From NCBI RefSeq assembly GCF_040436345.1, contig NC_133236.1, positions 17,811,466 to 17,875,465 on the forward strand: a stretch of 64,000 bases of DNA, given 5' to 3'. How positions within the stretch are numbered: position 1 is the stretch's first letter; every line of letters starts with the position of its first letter. The position numbers and the translations under genes are program-made. The notes beneath the pieces are model-generated. The model ran no database searches, was not told the origin of the DNA, and worked only from the letters and a program-made list of their open reading frames with translations. Source of the DNA: Pagrus major (taxonomy: Eukaryota; Chordata; Actinopteri; Spariformes; Sparidae). Shown piece after piece: positions 48,617-60,269 of this stretch.

Positions 48617-48880
48617 CACAGCAAATTCTGCATACCCAAATTAACACTGTCAGAGTTGATTTCAACACTTTTAAAGTGTCTATATGGGTCCACACCACAA
48701 AGTGTTAATTTAACTCTTTTTGGAGTGTTGGTACTTTAACACTAGTTAAGTGTTATTGATTGACTCTATATGGAGTAGAATAATTAACACTTCTTAACAC
48801 TAACCAGTGTTACTTTTTTTTACTCTTTGGAGTAGTGTTAAATTTCAACTCTCACTCTCTGGATTGTTTTAACTCCGAAA
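48617..48880. repeat. Left subterminal repeat region of the transposon
   Basis: Many short motifs in both orientations: TTAACACT, AGTGTTAA, AACACTT, AAGTGTT and AACTCTTTTTGGAGTG-like blocks, including AACACTTTTAAAGTGTC near 48663. Such repeats are the TnpA-type binding regions of CACTA elements; that role is inference here. Confidence 0.75.
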
Positions 48881-48936
48881 ATATTTTCAAAATAAAGTGT
48901 GCTAAAAATAATGAAGCCGTTTTTAGTCAAAACACG

Positions 48937-48942
48937 TTTATT
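48937..48942 (-). terminator. Polyadenylation signal for the transposase transcript
   Basis: Minus-strand AATAAA about 50 nt beyond the transposase stop codon and inside the element. Confidence 0.6.
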
Positions 48943-48990
48943 TCAAGACGCGCACCACATGAACATCTCATTTACATTTAAAAATGTTTT

Positions 48991-51435
48991 TTAAAACAGA
49001 TAACAGTATGGAACAATGTATGCTTTGTCACCGTCATTAGAGCACTGTTTATCAAAGGGTCTGAAGTAAGTGAGCTGATCAATGCATATCACCCCATACT
49101 CATCATTTTTCTCCTCTATACAATATGCATGATAATGTTCATCAAAGTACAAGGTATTAACTGTACAACCTACTATGAAAGCAGACTGTTCATGTACAAC
49201 AATAGAGCATATTTTCTTGAACACAGGTAGATCATGGGAAGTTTCAGTGGCTATAAATAAACCAATCTGGTACTCTGTGCCATTATGTTTAACCCACTTT
49301 GTAGTTGACACATTTGAACATGAATCTAATTTGAGTAACTGACACAGTATTTCTCCACATTCCATGCTATCAATTGTTTTAATTTTTAAAGGACCAACTT
49401 CAAACCTTCTAAAACTAAAATTTTCATAGTAAAAAGCCAAATGACGTTGGTGTTGTTTTACTAGAGATTTGGTAAGATTTTTGAAATTCTTCACAGACTT
49501 TTTAAAAAAATAATGCTTTGCCTCAAAACGCATGCACCACATATGGATTAAAGGGCCTATTTTTTTAATACATCTTGGATAGTGGATCATTAAGTGGTGC
49601 TTGGGGATCAAATTCTTATCGGGGAATAAGGTTTTGAACATGTTATGGTGGTCGCAAATCAAATGTTTTAGGTAACATATCATGCCATCAGTAAGGATTG
49701 GGGAGAATACTATGTTCACAATTTGTAATAAAAGAAGCACAAAGTTCCAATAGCTATTGTCCCTTTCAACCACATCACCAAAGATGAGAGGGGTATTGCG
49801 GAGAACACACAATGACTGGATGGCATTTAAACCCAAGTGCTTGCTTTTATCATCAATTTTTAATCCACTTGGTTTGTTCTTACGTTCTGTGAAACCATAA
49901 TTAAAACTCTGTATCCTGTATAAAAGTGTGTTCAAAGAAATGTAACCATTTTTTATCAAGTACTGAAAAAACAACTTCAGCTCATATTGTACAACACCCT
50001 CTAACAAATCATGCATAATATCAACAGCAAAATTCTCAGTGCTATGAAAATACTCCAATGTATTGAGGACACAAGACTTTTTAACACCATAAACTGAAGG
50101 TAGAGCAGGTTCTTCACTTAGTGCATTACAGTGCTCAATGTGAAGCGCTTTGAAGCGCAGAACAAGTCCAGGATTGTCCTCATTGAATACAGACTGAATT
50201 TCTTCCTTGGTTGTCAGACAAAACCTACACCAGTGTGTTGCACTAAAAGACTCAACAAACCCTAGCAAGCTATTCAAAGCAAGATTATCTCCAGTCACCT
50301 GAATTATAGAACCAAACAATGAGTCTTGAATACATGGAATTTGGATTCCCTTTGTCTCTAAAATTTTTAAATCATCAATTAGGGGCTTTAAAATTGCATC
50401 AAAACCGTATTTCTTCAAATCTTCCGTATAAAATAGAGCTGCAAGATGCACATTCATTAATACAGAGTTCAATTTTGGTGGGAGATTTTTTAAAGTAAAA
50501 TAAATACACCCCAGTTTGTGAACACCTTTCTTGGAACCTAATGGGTTGGCTGTTTCAAAGTCGTCATAATAGAGCAAAATTTGTAGAGCATACCTGTTTT
50601 GAGAAAAGAGAGGATGGTTCTGGAAATATGACCCATCATTTATGTCCTTATATATTCCCTTTTGACTATGTTTATCTTGAAAAAAACATTCCCTTATCTC
50701 ATCATTTTTGAAAATGGACTTTAGTGTGCCTAAGATAGGTACATACATGAACTTGTCTGTCACAGGGATCTGGCTATAGACACCTGAAGTTCTACTTCTA
50801 CGCGCATCCAGTCTCACACCAAGGACAAATTCTTTGGGCTCAACTATTTCCCATTTTTCATTATAATATTTTTGTCTCTTTGTCTCCGTGTTAAATGTTG
50901 AAAAAGGATTGTCTAACTGATTTAAAGTATGCTCTATTTTATTATAAATTTCTGACTTTTTGGTTTCAGGAGAAAATGTTTGGAGAACAGCTTCTCGTGC
51001 TTGACTTTGAACATCACTGACCACTTCCTCCATTGAACAAACTATTGTTTGGACAGTGCTTTCAGAGAGACCACTGGCTTGTAAATGTGCCACAATGGAG
51101 CCACACATGCTAGCAAGAGGTTTCTGTGTGACAACAGGAGGGACTTGCGACATGGATGCAGAGGTTGTTGGCTGATCACTTAAAAATCCCACCTCAGAAT
51201 GTATCTGTGATGCCACTTCCTGGGGTGTATTGATCTGTTCATCACACGAGAGCTTATGTACATTGTTTAGATGCTTTCTTAAGCCACTATACGTACAAAA
51301 AGATGAAGCACACCCTTGCTCTCCACATTTTAAACGCAAGTTCTTGGCTGGATATAGTCCATGGTGAAACTTCAAATGCTTACAAAGAACTGAACAAGTT
51401 TGGTGGTGCGTTTTGCAAACAAAACATGTGAACAT
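48991..51435 (-). CDS. EnSpm/CACTA-like transposase with N-terminal C2H2 zinc fingers (814 residues)
   Basis: Single uninterrupted frame. Residues 4-25 (CFVC then HLKFHH) and 37-60 (CGEQGC then HLNNVH) look like two C2H2 zinc fingers for DNA binding. Next comes a Ser/Thr-rich linker to about 110 and then the catalytic region. Notable motifs are GDNLALNSLLG (about 383-393), CRFC (403-406), DIMHDLLEGVV (472-482), KHHLMIHYPR (612-621) and MRFEAKH (635-641). The last three resemble the corresponding motifs of CACTA-type transposases, where acidic residues form a DDE site. Asp383, Asp472 or 475, and Glu638 are candidates. An acceptor-like TTTTGAGTGCAG lies just before the ATG. The product would cut and join element ends in the nucleus. 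There are no stops or frameshifts. Confidence 0.85.
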   Translation of the reverse strand: MFTCFVCKTHHQTCSVLCKHLKFHHGLYPAKNLRLKCGEQGCASSFCTYSGLRKHLNNVHKLSCDEQINTPQEVASQIHSEVGFLSDQPTTSASMSQVPPVVTQKPLASMCGSIVAHLQASGLSESTVQTIVCSMEEVVSDVQSQAREAVLQTFSPETKKSEIYNKIEHTLNQLDNPFSTFNTETKRQKYYNEKWEIVEPKEFVLGVRLDARRSRTSGVYSQIPVTDKFMYVPILGTLKSIFKNDEIRECFFQDKHSQKGIYKDINDGSYFQNHPLFSQNRYALQILLYYDDFETANPLGSKKGVHKLGCIYFTLKNLPPKLNSVLMNVHLAALFYTEDLKKYGFDAILKPLIDDLKILETKGIQIPCIQDSLFGSIIQVTGDNLALNSLLGFVESFSATHWCRFCLTTKEEIQSVFNEDNPGLVLRFKALHIEHCNALSEEPALPSVYGVKKSCVLNTLEYFHSTENFAVDIMHDLLEGVVQYELKLFFQYLIKNGYISLNTLLYRIQSFNYGFTERKNKPSGLKIDDKSKHLGLNAIQSLCVLRNTPLIFGDVVERDNSYWNFVLLLLQIVNIVFSPILTDGMICYLKHLICDHHNMFKTLFPDKNLIPKHHLMIHYPRCIKKIGPLIHMWCMRFEAKHYFFKKSVKNFKNLTKSLVKQHQRHLAFYYENFSFRRFEVGPLKIKTIDSMECGEILCQLLKLDSCSNVSTTKWVKHNGTEYQIGLFIATETSHDLPVFKKICSIVVHEQSAFIVGCTVNTLYFDEHYHAYCIEEKNDEYGVICIDQLTYFRPFDKQCSNDGDKAYIVPYCYLF

Positions 51436-51476
51436 TTTTTAGGCAAATCTGCACTCAAAATATGAGTTGTGGCCTT

Positions 51477-54201
51477 TCAACACTCACGCAATAGTCGTGC
51501 TCTCAGCTCCTTGACTCGCGGGGTTTCCTTTGCTTTTCCAACATCAATATTGTACACCGTGGTCTGAATGAAGGTGTAGAAGCTGGTGAGCGCTTCATCG
51601 TAAGAGAGGCTGAAGACGTAGTGAGCTTTGAATAGCTCATCAAAAGCAGCTACCGTTGTCTGAGCATTGCTTGGGATCGGTTTCTGGTCCACAATAATGA
51701 AGAACCTCTGTGTTTTCTTCTTTTGCTCACCGATGCAGAGGAGGAAAGGCTGTCTTGTATCCACTTTCTCCAGGAATGTGGTGAGGCTTGCACCCTCCTG
51801 TAGTTTGAATGACAAAACATCAAGAATTAGTCTTACAGTCCTATATTAACTTGCAAACAAACTTATTTCACACATCTGCTAGCTAACAGAAAGTGCTTTT
51901 GGTCGTACAACATATCTGAAGGTACATACTTTGAGAAATCTTACAAGATGGTGGGCTGCCTGTGCTGAGCTGATCTTGGCTGTTCTTTTATGGCCTCTTG
52001 ATGTAGGGGGCAGGAGATGCAACAACAGGAGGAGAGCTGAAATATGACTATCCCAGCCTTGGGAAAAAAGTAGAGAATTAATTAATAAATTACTTCTTGC
52101 TTAGTGTGCATGTTATTTATTCAAAAATATACAATCAAAAGATATTAATATTTACCGAAGTCATTCTCTGCTTCAGGGTCCAAGGCTGCAAGAAGTTCCT
52201 CAACATACTGATTGTGGGGAAGACTCTGGCATTCTTTGATGACTTTTTGCTTGAAAAATGAAGGCCACTTTGCTAGGAATTTCCCAGATACTTCATCTCC
52301 AAACATCATGGAAAAATCTTGGTCGATCTGTAAAACAGAAACACAATGTACATAGTACATGTCAAAACAAGATTGCATCTCATTTTGAGGGATTTGGCTT
52401 TGAAATAAAATAAAATACCATGCGACAATCTATATACTTACCAATCCAGGGACATCAAGGAAACGAGGGAAAACATCCAAGACTGAAGATGTTGCATCAT
52501 GGTCATGAACAAGCTTCTGTCTATGATCAAAGGTGGCCCTCATCTTTTCTTTAACCACAGAATGATCTGTAGAGTATCTGATGACAGAGAGAGCCTCGCT
52601 ACACTCTTCAGCAAAGAGCTGTTGACCAGTTAACAGTGATTCTCGATAGGTTGTTGGACTGTCCTGCAAATCAGGCCTGGAAAGCCTGTTTGATCCATCG
52701 AAGCTGTTGCGTTGGACTGTTTTGAGTCTCCAAGCAAGGTAGCCAGTGTTGGCCTCTGGATCATAGTAATGTTCCTGTTCACATAAGCACAGACATGTAC
52801 ACACACTTACACATCTGACATCAACGCAACCAAACACTAATCAAATATTAAGCAATACTAAGTTCTACAAAAACACAGATTTGGTCTTCAAAGATACTCT
52901 AAAACTTACATATCCATTTTTTGAGTACGGATCTTGCAGATATGGAAAGAGGGTCACAATTCCAAGTGCATAGGTGGTCCGCACACTCGTGGGTGGAATT
53001 CTCCTTTTAAAAGAAAAAATATGTTACATTTACATCCAATATAAGCTCACAATCATTGATCATTTCTAAGACTTCTTACCCATATGATTCAGTCATATCT
53101 GCGATCAAAATGTTGACCATCTGTCTACGGGTTGAATCCGACAGCATTTTCATTTTGTTATATTCTTTGAAGATTTCTTCTCCCTTTGGATTTGATCTCA
53201 GGGCCGCTTCAACCTTCTGCAAAGACAATTTTGAAATATCAGTAGCTTCTGTAAAATTCATTTTAGATTGACTTTTAACAATTACCTGGTACGAGGTGCA
53301 TGATAATAGTTTAAGTGCTAGTAATGTAGTCTTGATAATCTTCAAATGTAATATACAGTTCAAAATGTGATGTTTCATTGTTTCACCTGTCTTGCTTCAT
53401 CACGGTCCAGGTCACGCAGGCCCCTTTTCCTGTTCTTAGTAGATGGCAGAATGATAGTCGAATCTGAAGAGACAGAAGAAGCTGGTGATCCTGGTGTGTC
53501 TGGTCTTGACACAGGTGTTCCTGGCAATGGTACCGGTGACACTGATAGGTCTGACAGAACTGAGGATTGCATTTCCTCATCCACGAGACATATGTCGAGA
53601 TCTAAAAATGTAAAAAAAGAAAAGGAACATTTCCATATAATGATTAATGAGAAGTATTGAAAATGTCTTATCTAAAATATATCTAAAATTAAATGAAGTA
53701 AAATAATATTTCAGGTCAGGATACTTAAAATAAGGTCAGAGTTTAATACACTTTTTGGAAAATGCAAGAAACTGCGTTAAGAACATATTCAAAACCATTT
53801 CTAAAATAAGCTCTCATTGATAATCATCCATTTGGATAACCTTACTTGATACTGGGTACTGAATGCATCCAATCTTGAAACTTTGAATCCCAGACTTTAT
53901 CAGTTCATCAAACGCATCTGCATCGACCTCGGTACCAGATGTATCGGTCAAACTGAGGACTCCTTCATCCAACTGAGCCTGCAGGCTAAATTTGTCTGTG
54001 ACTAGGAGAATACAAAGAAAAATAACAATGAGCTATAACAAACTGTTTGGATTTTACCTTTACTAAGTGATTACTTTGTTGAGTTTAAAATATATATGGA
54101 TACAGACCAGCTTGAAGAAACTGTAAGAAATCAAAATTTTCCTCCATTTGTGGAACTTTGATGTACTTTTGGACTCCTCTATATTCAACTTTGGCCAGCA
54201 T
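51477..54201 (-). CDS. Second transposon gene: PB1-like domain protein, 9 coding exons, 549 residues
   Basis: Coding exons: 54108-54201, 53846-54001, 53387-53601, 53080-53216, 52910-53003, 52442-52774, 52156-52327, 51930-52057, 51477-51797. All have GT-AG junctions in frame, giving 1650 nt. Residues 1-80 look like a PB1 domain: basic first strand AKVEYRGVQKYIKVP, a helix, then the acidic turn LTDTSGTEVDADAFDELI. A Ser/Pro-rich linker follows (about 88-150). The rest is a conserved-looking globular region (GRIPPTSVRTTYALGIVTLF, EHYYDPEANTGYLAWRLKTV, FGDEVSGKFLAKWPSFF, CIGEQKKKTQRFFIIVDQKP, FKAHYVFSLSYDEALTSFY). I recall similar fish proteins annotated as SAMD3-like. It lies 42 bp upstream of the transposase, on the same strand, inside the element. 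Function is unknown; an accessory DNA-binding or regulatory role like TnpA is possible. Confidence 0.8.
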
Positions 54202-55147
54202 TTTCTGTAAGATATGTATAAACAAATCAACATGCACATTTCTATGGCACATTTAAGAGCCATTTAATAGTAGTCAGTGGAAACTAATGTCATGCAACTT
54301 CTGCATATTAACCATCTTACCACAAGAGAAGTCAGGCGATGACATCAATGCATCTGATTTGGCAGGAACCTTGAACACACTAATATTTTTGTTATGAATA
54401 TGAGATCACGATTGTTAAACACTAGTGCTGTATTTTGATATATTACATAAATGCCTATGCATCTGAGACCTCATCCTTCATAACCAAATCACTTCAGCTC
54501 CATTGTGAATGAGAGCGTTGACCTCATTAAGCTGTTTTACATCTGAACTGACAATGTTAATGGGACGGATCAATACTGTCCCATGTTGATTCAAAACGGG
54601 ATGCGCTAACGTCGTGTAAATTAACAATGTAGATTTCATCCCCAGTTTTAACAATCTGCAAACTGTTTCCCGGCATAAGCAAGCACGGAGTTGCACGATG
54701 CTGCCCGCCCGAACAAGTCCACATATAACGATACGAGCAAGACAGATATAAAATTAACCTGTGGTTATTTTCACAAGTTGCTGCCGATTGTCCCGGCGAT
54801 TTTTTAATGAACAAAGGGCACGCTAGTTAGCTTACCTGGCTAGTTAACGAGTCAACGCTAGCTAATGCCAAGCAAAGCCTTCATCCGAAATACTAACAAA
54901 TTAGCATGGTGTTGCTTATTTTATTAAACAACTCGAAAAGAAAAAAACCCCTGCAAAGTTGCAGACTCATCATTTCCATCAAATGTAGCATCGTGGCGAA
55001 CCAAGATGACATTAACATTACAGTAACGTACATTTGTCAACACAACTTGCGGTGGTGTGGTCACAACTACTTTACCATGAAACAAAAAAATGACCAAAAG
55101 AAATTATGCATACCAAACTCATAATATTTTTAATTTAGGCTACTTAC

Positions 55148-55260
55148 CGAACAACGCACAGGTTAAGATGAGCACCGAAATCGCGGTCGCGGCTTGGAAA
55201 CAGACAGACACGGCTCCTCCGTCGGTCACGGTGTAGATAATGGAGGCGGGGTCACGGTGA
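55148..55260 (-). other. Probable first non-coding exon and promoter region of the transposon
   Basis: On the minus strand, ...CCTGTGCGTTGTTCG ends at 55148 and is followed by a strong donor GTAAGTAG. The segment 55148-55260 is GC-rich and CpG-rich compared with the flanks, and lies just inside the right subterminal repeats, where an EnSpm-type promoter is expected. It would splice to the 54204 acceptor (ATCTTACAG), three bases before the start codon of the PB1-like gene. Confidence 0.5.
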
Positions 55261-55496
55261 CTTAACACTTAAAGTGTCAAAGTCACGTTCAGAGTTGCAG
55301 CGTTGACAAAGCAGTGTTGAAGTCTATTATTATGACACTTAAAGTGTCAATATAAAACAACTCTTTGTTTTTACACTAACTCTATGTCAGTAGAGAGTTG
55401 AATATGAGGAATTTTACTCTATTCAGAGTAAAATTAACTCTACTTTCCTTAAAAAACCGTTGACACCAAAAAATTAACTCTTTAGAATTTGCTGTG
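55261..55496. repeat. Right subterminal repeat region of the transposon
   Basis: Contains two near-palindromes, AACACTTAAAGTGTC (55264-55278) and GACACTTAAAGTGTC (55334-55348). It also has several AACTCT/AGAGTT and TTTTACTCT/AGAGTAAAATT pairs before the 13 bp terminus. The motif set matches the left end. Confidence 0.75.
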
Positions 55497-56530
55497 TACA
55501 CACTATATAATCTCTTATCCATTCTCTCTGATCCCTCTATCTGTGTCCCTTTCACTCAAGGCACAGTCAAACAAATGCAGTTTGAAGGTCAATTAAATGG
55601 TCTACTAAACCAAACACGTAGTGCTGACAACGCTCCGATACAGATACTTACTCTGGTGTCTCAGAGCAGAATGAGTTTTATAAAGAAGACTGTGAGATGG
55701 CACCCTCTGATGGCTCATTTGGTAAATGATGCTCTACTAAGAAACAGATCATCAGCTGAAGTATGGGACCATGTAAAAAGCACACTGTAAATTTTGAAAA
55801 AGTGACTTTAATTCAATGATTTCCCGACCTTTTCAAAGTAAAGTCAATTTTAAAATTTACAGAGTGCTTTTAACCATATTTCATCTTATGATATGCAGCT
55901 CCAGGGTTTTTTAATGAAAAAAATTTAGAGCAAAGGTAAAAGGTAGTTTGTATGTTCTAAGTGTTTTGGAAATTATATGCTTTACATTACCATACCTGTA
56001 CTCTTAACGTAACAAATGTAGTATATACTGCTCAATTTGAGAAAGCTGTACAGATGTTACTTTAAATAAGTGATTTTTATATGATCACTCTTTGCAGAGG
56101 ATAGAAGTTGTGAAATGTAAGATAAAGACACAACACCAAAGCCACCTCATAGAATGAAAGAGTAAGAAAATCCACATGTTTAACAACATGTTGAAGAGCC
56201 GACACAGAGAACGAACCCTTTAAATGGCTGTAAAGATAAGGAGTCGAAATGGTGACGTCACCAACTTCAGTCTCTTATCATATCAAACCAACTTGCTGTG
56301 AGGGCCGGTGTGAAGGAGATTACACTCCTTCTGACAGTGGTGTTAATATTAGCTGTATTAGAGGAGCAGTAAGGAATTATTCATTTGCGACTTAGTTTTG
56401 GATCATTTACTATAAAACCTCCAAAAAGAGCAGATCAATTAGTTAGCTGCAACAAAATCTTATTGTAAAAGTGAAAATATATACTTGGGAAATATGGTAA
56501 GCAGATGAGCTTATGTCTGTTTTCTATGCA

Positions 56531-56555
56531 CAACAACAACAACAACAACAACAAC
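56531..56555 (+). repeat. (CAA)n microsatellite
   Basis: Eight consecutive CAA units plus a final C. Confidence 0.95.
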
Positions 56556-57559
56556 ATAAACAAATAGAGTCAGCCTTATAAAATATGACAAACAATCTCT
56601 GATCTCTTTGGTATCATTGAAAAATTGAATTACATATAAAATGTCTGTGTAATTCAAAAGCATAAGTTCCACATGAAGTATATAATTTAATGCAAAGTAT
56701 TGATAACATGTTGAGTTAATGTGAATAGATTAAATGACTTTGTATACTTAAATTCGGTTGATACGATTTTTCAAGCATTATACATAAAAGTAATGCACTT
56801 CGTATGGATTACTTGTATCTGTAATACTTGAAAAATTGCATTGCTCTACATGTTATAAATACTTTGCATTACATGATATACTTATTGTAGACTTATTCAA
56901 TGGAATAAGCTCTAAAAACTATTAAAAGAGAATATTTGGAGGTAAAGATAAGGATTTTTTACCGAAGCATACAGAGGCTTCAGTTATTAGCAGCAACAGA
57001 CACAATCAACACAACAGAGCAAGTCAAAGGAAGAACTACAAACATCTGGATTTACTAATGCAGAAACAGACCTACTTTTGATATAATTACCTTTAAGCAT
57101 GAAATGAGAAAATGAACTATTACTTGTTTCAGCGGTTATTCACAGAGCATCCAGGATGTTTTCAACATGCAGGCTGAAGATAAGTTAGATTGTGTGTGAA
57201 GTGTGGATCCTGTCCAGGCGCGGCCCACCTCACAGAAACTACATTCACTCACGGTGATGACGATGGTCGTGCTGATGCTATTTTAGACTAAACTCTGAAT
57301 GCTGCTTATCAGCAATTCACACAGAAGCTCTAGTTGTGTGAGCAGTGTGTGTATGGTTTTGGACGTGAATTTGCCCTTACACAGAGACATGTTCCAGACA
57401 TTCGTAGTCACAACTAAATGTCCACAGTTGAGGGCACAAATCGGGCATTAAATATGCAAATGTGACACACATGAGCAGAATCTTTGATCTACTTTGATCA
57501 CTCAGTGACAAATAACTCAAATAAACAGTTTCTGAAATGTACATCTCAGACATCAAACA

Positions 57560-57975
57560 CACACAGTACACTGTCAGAAATAGAGGTACAGTAGGAGTCC
57601 ATTTCCGTCCCCCTAGGTACAATCTACACTGATGTATCCCCCATGGCTAAACATTGGACCTAAAGGTAACCACATGCACCTTTTGGGGTCCAAAAAGGTA
57701 CATATATGTTCTCAAGCAGTAAAATGCTAATTTACATGTAACAATTTTTCTAAACTGTCAGTATTAAAAGGTCAATTATTGTTCCCTCGAATTAAAGTAC
57801 AATATTGTCACCAGAGGTACTGGGCTCTTTAAGGTACAAACCACAAGGGTACAAATAACAACCCAATGTCAATGGTACAACACCTGTACCTTAGAGGGTG
57901 CTGCCCCAGTGCTGATGTTCCCCTCTACCTGTAAGGTACACATATAAACCTTCAGTGTACTTTACCTATGGGATT
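57560..57975. repeat. Interspersed repeat remnant rich in GGTAC motifs
   Basis: Repeated blocks AGGTACA, AAGGTACATATATG, AAGGTACAAACC, GGGTACAAATA, CTGTACCTTAGAGGGTGCTG and GTAAGGTACACAT, in a pattern seen in fish DNA-transposon remnants from memory. No terminal repeats could be fixed. Confidence 0.55.
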
Positions 57976-60269
57976 GAATTGTTAATGTTCTATATACATT
58001 AAAATTGGTGCATTTTTAAAATGTCTAACAACCGAGATCTGGTCATAATTTCCCTATATCGTCGTGTTTCAGATGTAATTTGATGCCAGTTTATTACCCT
58101 TTCTAACATTGCTTAATTTTGTCCCCATTTGCAGTCGTACCTAGCCACCTTATACTTAATATTGTGCATGTGCAGGTTCCCCTTGTGCAGCCAAACCAGC
58201 TCTAATCTGTCAAGGCACGGTCATAAGATCTCTGGAGGTGTCCTGTGGTACAGTGTAACTTCTGCTCTTTTGTGTTACCACCACTGCTTTTTTGAGTTTT
58301 CCCCCTGTGAATTTCTTGTTTGTTCTGATATAGTTCTATACCATTTTTCAAAATCAATGAACATGAAGCAAAATTTTTGCATTTTTCCAATGTTTCCACA
58401 AGGGGGCAGTGTTGCCATGCTACATTTTGTGGAAGATATCTGGGCTTTATAGTTCTTACTTGCACTATATTGTCTCTTGCACGTGTGTGTTTTACTTGCT
58501 CCTCCATGTGAATGCGTATATCATTTTTAGGTGTTTCCTTCCACTTAGAGTTGCAGGTGTGTGTCTGTAAATTCTCCAAGAAGATAGACTTACATTTCAG
58601 TGAGCCCCAACACGTGTGACCATTTAAGTGCCGACATGTGTATTCATGTGTGTGTTTCTATGTATGTGAGTGCTGTGTGGGGGTTCAGGGGTATGGATTA
58701 TTTCGCCCTGGGTCTTATTCAGAGAAGCCAGTCAAGCGTGAGGTGGCGAGGAGAAAGGGGACATTGTTGTGGTCCAGATGAATGTCATAGGTGCCTCAGA
58801 AAATAGATTCACTCATGGGGGGTTCAGCAGAAACAAACTTGCAACAAGCGCCTGACCCCTCAGACTGTGACCGTGCTTGAACCCCTTTTATGAAGGGATT
58901 AAATGTATCAATTGTCATGGTCTGGCATCTGTATGTTGGCTGTAACTGATTGGTGTTAGATCACCAAGGGAAAAAAAGACAATGTATTAAAAGTGTATTT
59001 AGTCTGGTCTGAAATGAAACTTTATGACTAATGGGGAAATTCCTTCTTTTATCGTTTTTGTTTAAAACTTTCTGCCACTTACTCCAAAACTCAGTTGTCT
59101 GGTACGGGTAGAAACATTCCTAGGAATCACTTGGAGATAACTTTTGTTACTGATAACTTTCCTTATCTCTTTTCTTTCTTTGTCTCACACACAATATCTC
59201 CACCCCGACATCTGGTTTGTCTCTGCAGAACGCTTTCAGACAACCCACCATCATCACTGGTCAGAGCTGAAGAAATAGTGCATGGCAGTGTTTCCCCTCT
59301 ATGATTTACTCACAAGTAAATGAGAGCATAAAAAGGCTCTGTGTCACTGAGAGAATGGGAGAGTTATGGGCCAGTGGCTCACTCGCTGCCTCGGCCCTCG
59401 GGACCCTTGGGGGACCAGGGGCTTGCCACGATGTCTTTACCCTCAGAACTGTTACACTATTTATGGACTCTCCGGGGTGTGCATGGGCCTGTGATTTATG
59501 GCTCTCCATCTGGTTCTGTGGGGATATTGTTGTTGATACTGAGAACATGGACTCCTATGGAGATGGAGTCTGTGCGGGGACGGTCATGGGTGGAATCATG
59601 GGGATCGGCATGTGGCTAAAGGGGGTAAGCCATACGTGGGTGGTTTGACTGGAGTTTGGGCATTGGGTCATAAAAGTAGGCAATTAAAGATGTGAAACAG
59701 AAAAGCCTGAAATATATTATATAGATAGACATTACCATTGGTGGACTGCAGGGGATAACCCCCCCTGGGATGCAGGGGGTGGTTATCATTCCACCTGGTG
59801 CCCAGGTGCCCTCTTAGATGCCCCTATTGTAGATAAAACATGATAAAGTGCACTCTAGGGGCCGCTCCAGTGGACAAAACATGTTGAAGTGCCCTCTTTC
59901 TTCACTATAATAATATCAACAAAAAAAACAAAACATAAAGAAATCACGACTTGTGGCGCTGGTACACCCCTCATACATGTGGTGCCCTTTTTATTTTTTT
60001 TAGCCCCTGCCCCTTACACACCCAGACTCCACCACTGGACAGTACAGTACAAGGAAGAGTGCAGAAACAAATGTCAAACACAAGTACTGACATAAAAGCA
60101 AAAAACTATGACCTTTTGAGCCTGCAAGTGTTGAAATTGCAGGAAAGTATGTAAGATGAATGTACTTATGACTGCACTGCACTTTGCCAGAAGTAACAGA
60201 AAATGTACTTGTATGTCTGGTTAGTGAATCTTGGAAGATCTCAGAATCCTCCGAGTCCACTAAAATCCA

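Larger units (their letters stand above)
48617..55496 (-). mobile_element. Complete 6.9 kb CMC/EnSpm-like (CACTA-type) DNA transposon with two genes
   Basis: Left terminus CACAGCAAATTCT (48617-48629) and right terminus AGAATTTGCTGTG (55484-55496) are perfect 13 bp inverted repeats. The dinucleotide TA flanks both sides (48615-48616 and 55497-55498), compatible with a 2 bp target duplication but too short to prove it. CACNN ends, short target duplications, subterminal arrays of short repeats and a transposase with an RFEAKH-type motif together point to the CMC/EnSpm group. Both internal genes lie on the minus strand in the order PB1-like gene then transposase, and both are open. This suggests a young, possibly autonomous copy. 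Family assignment rests on motifs and memory, not on a search. Confidence 0.85.

Noticed and set aside
51477-51490. Splice from the GTGAGT near the end of the PB1-like gene into the transposase exon, giving one fused protein
   Set aside because: Joining to the AG before 51435 leaves the transposase in a different register, so no fusion would result.
59301-59648. 115-residue plus-strand frame followed by a GTAAGC site
   Set aside because: A second register is open over the same bases, composition is Gly/Trp-rich without a known domain, and no acceptor or partner exon was found.
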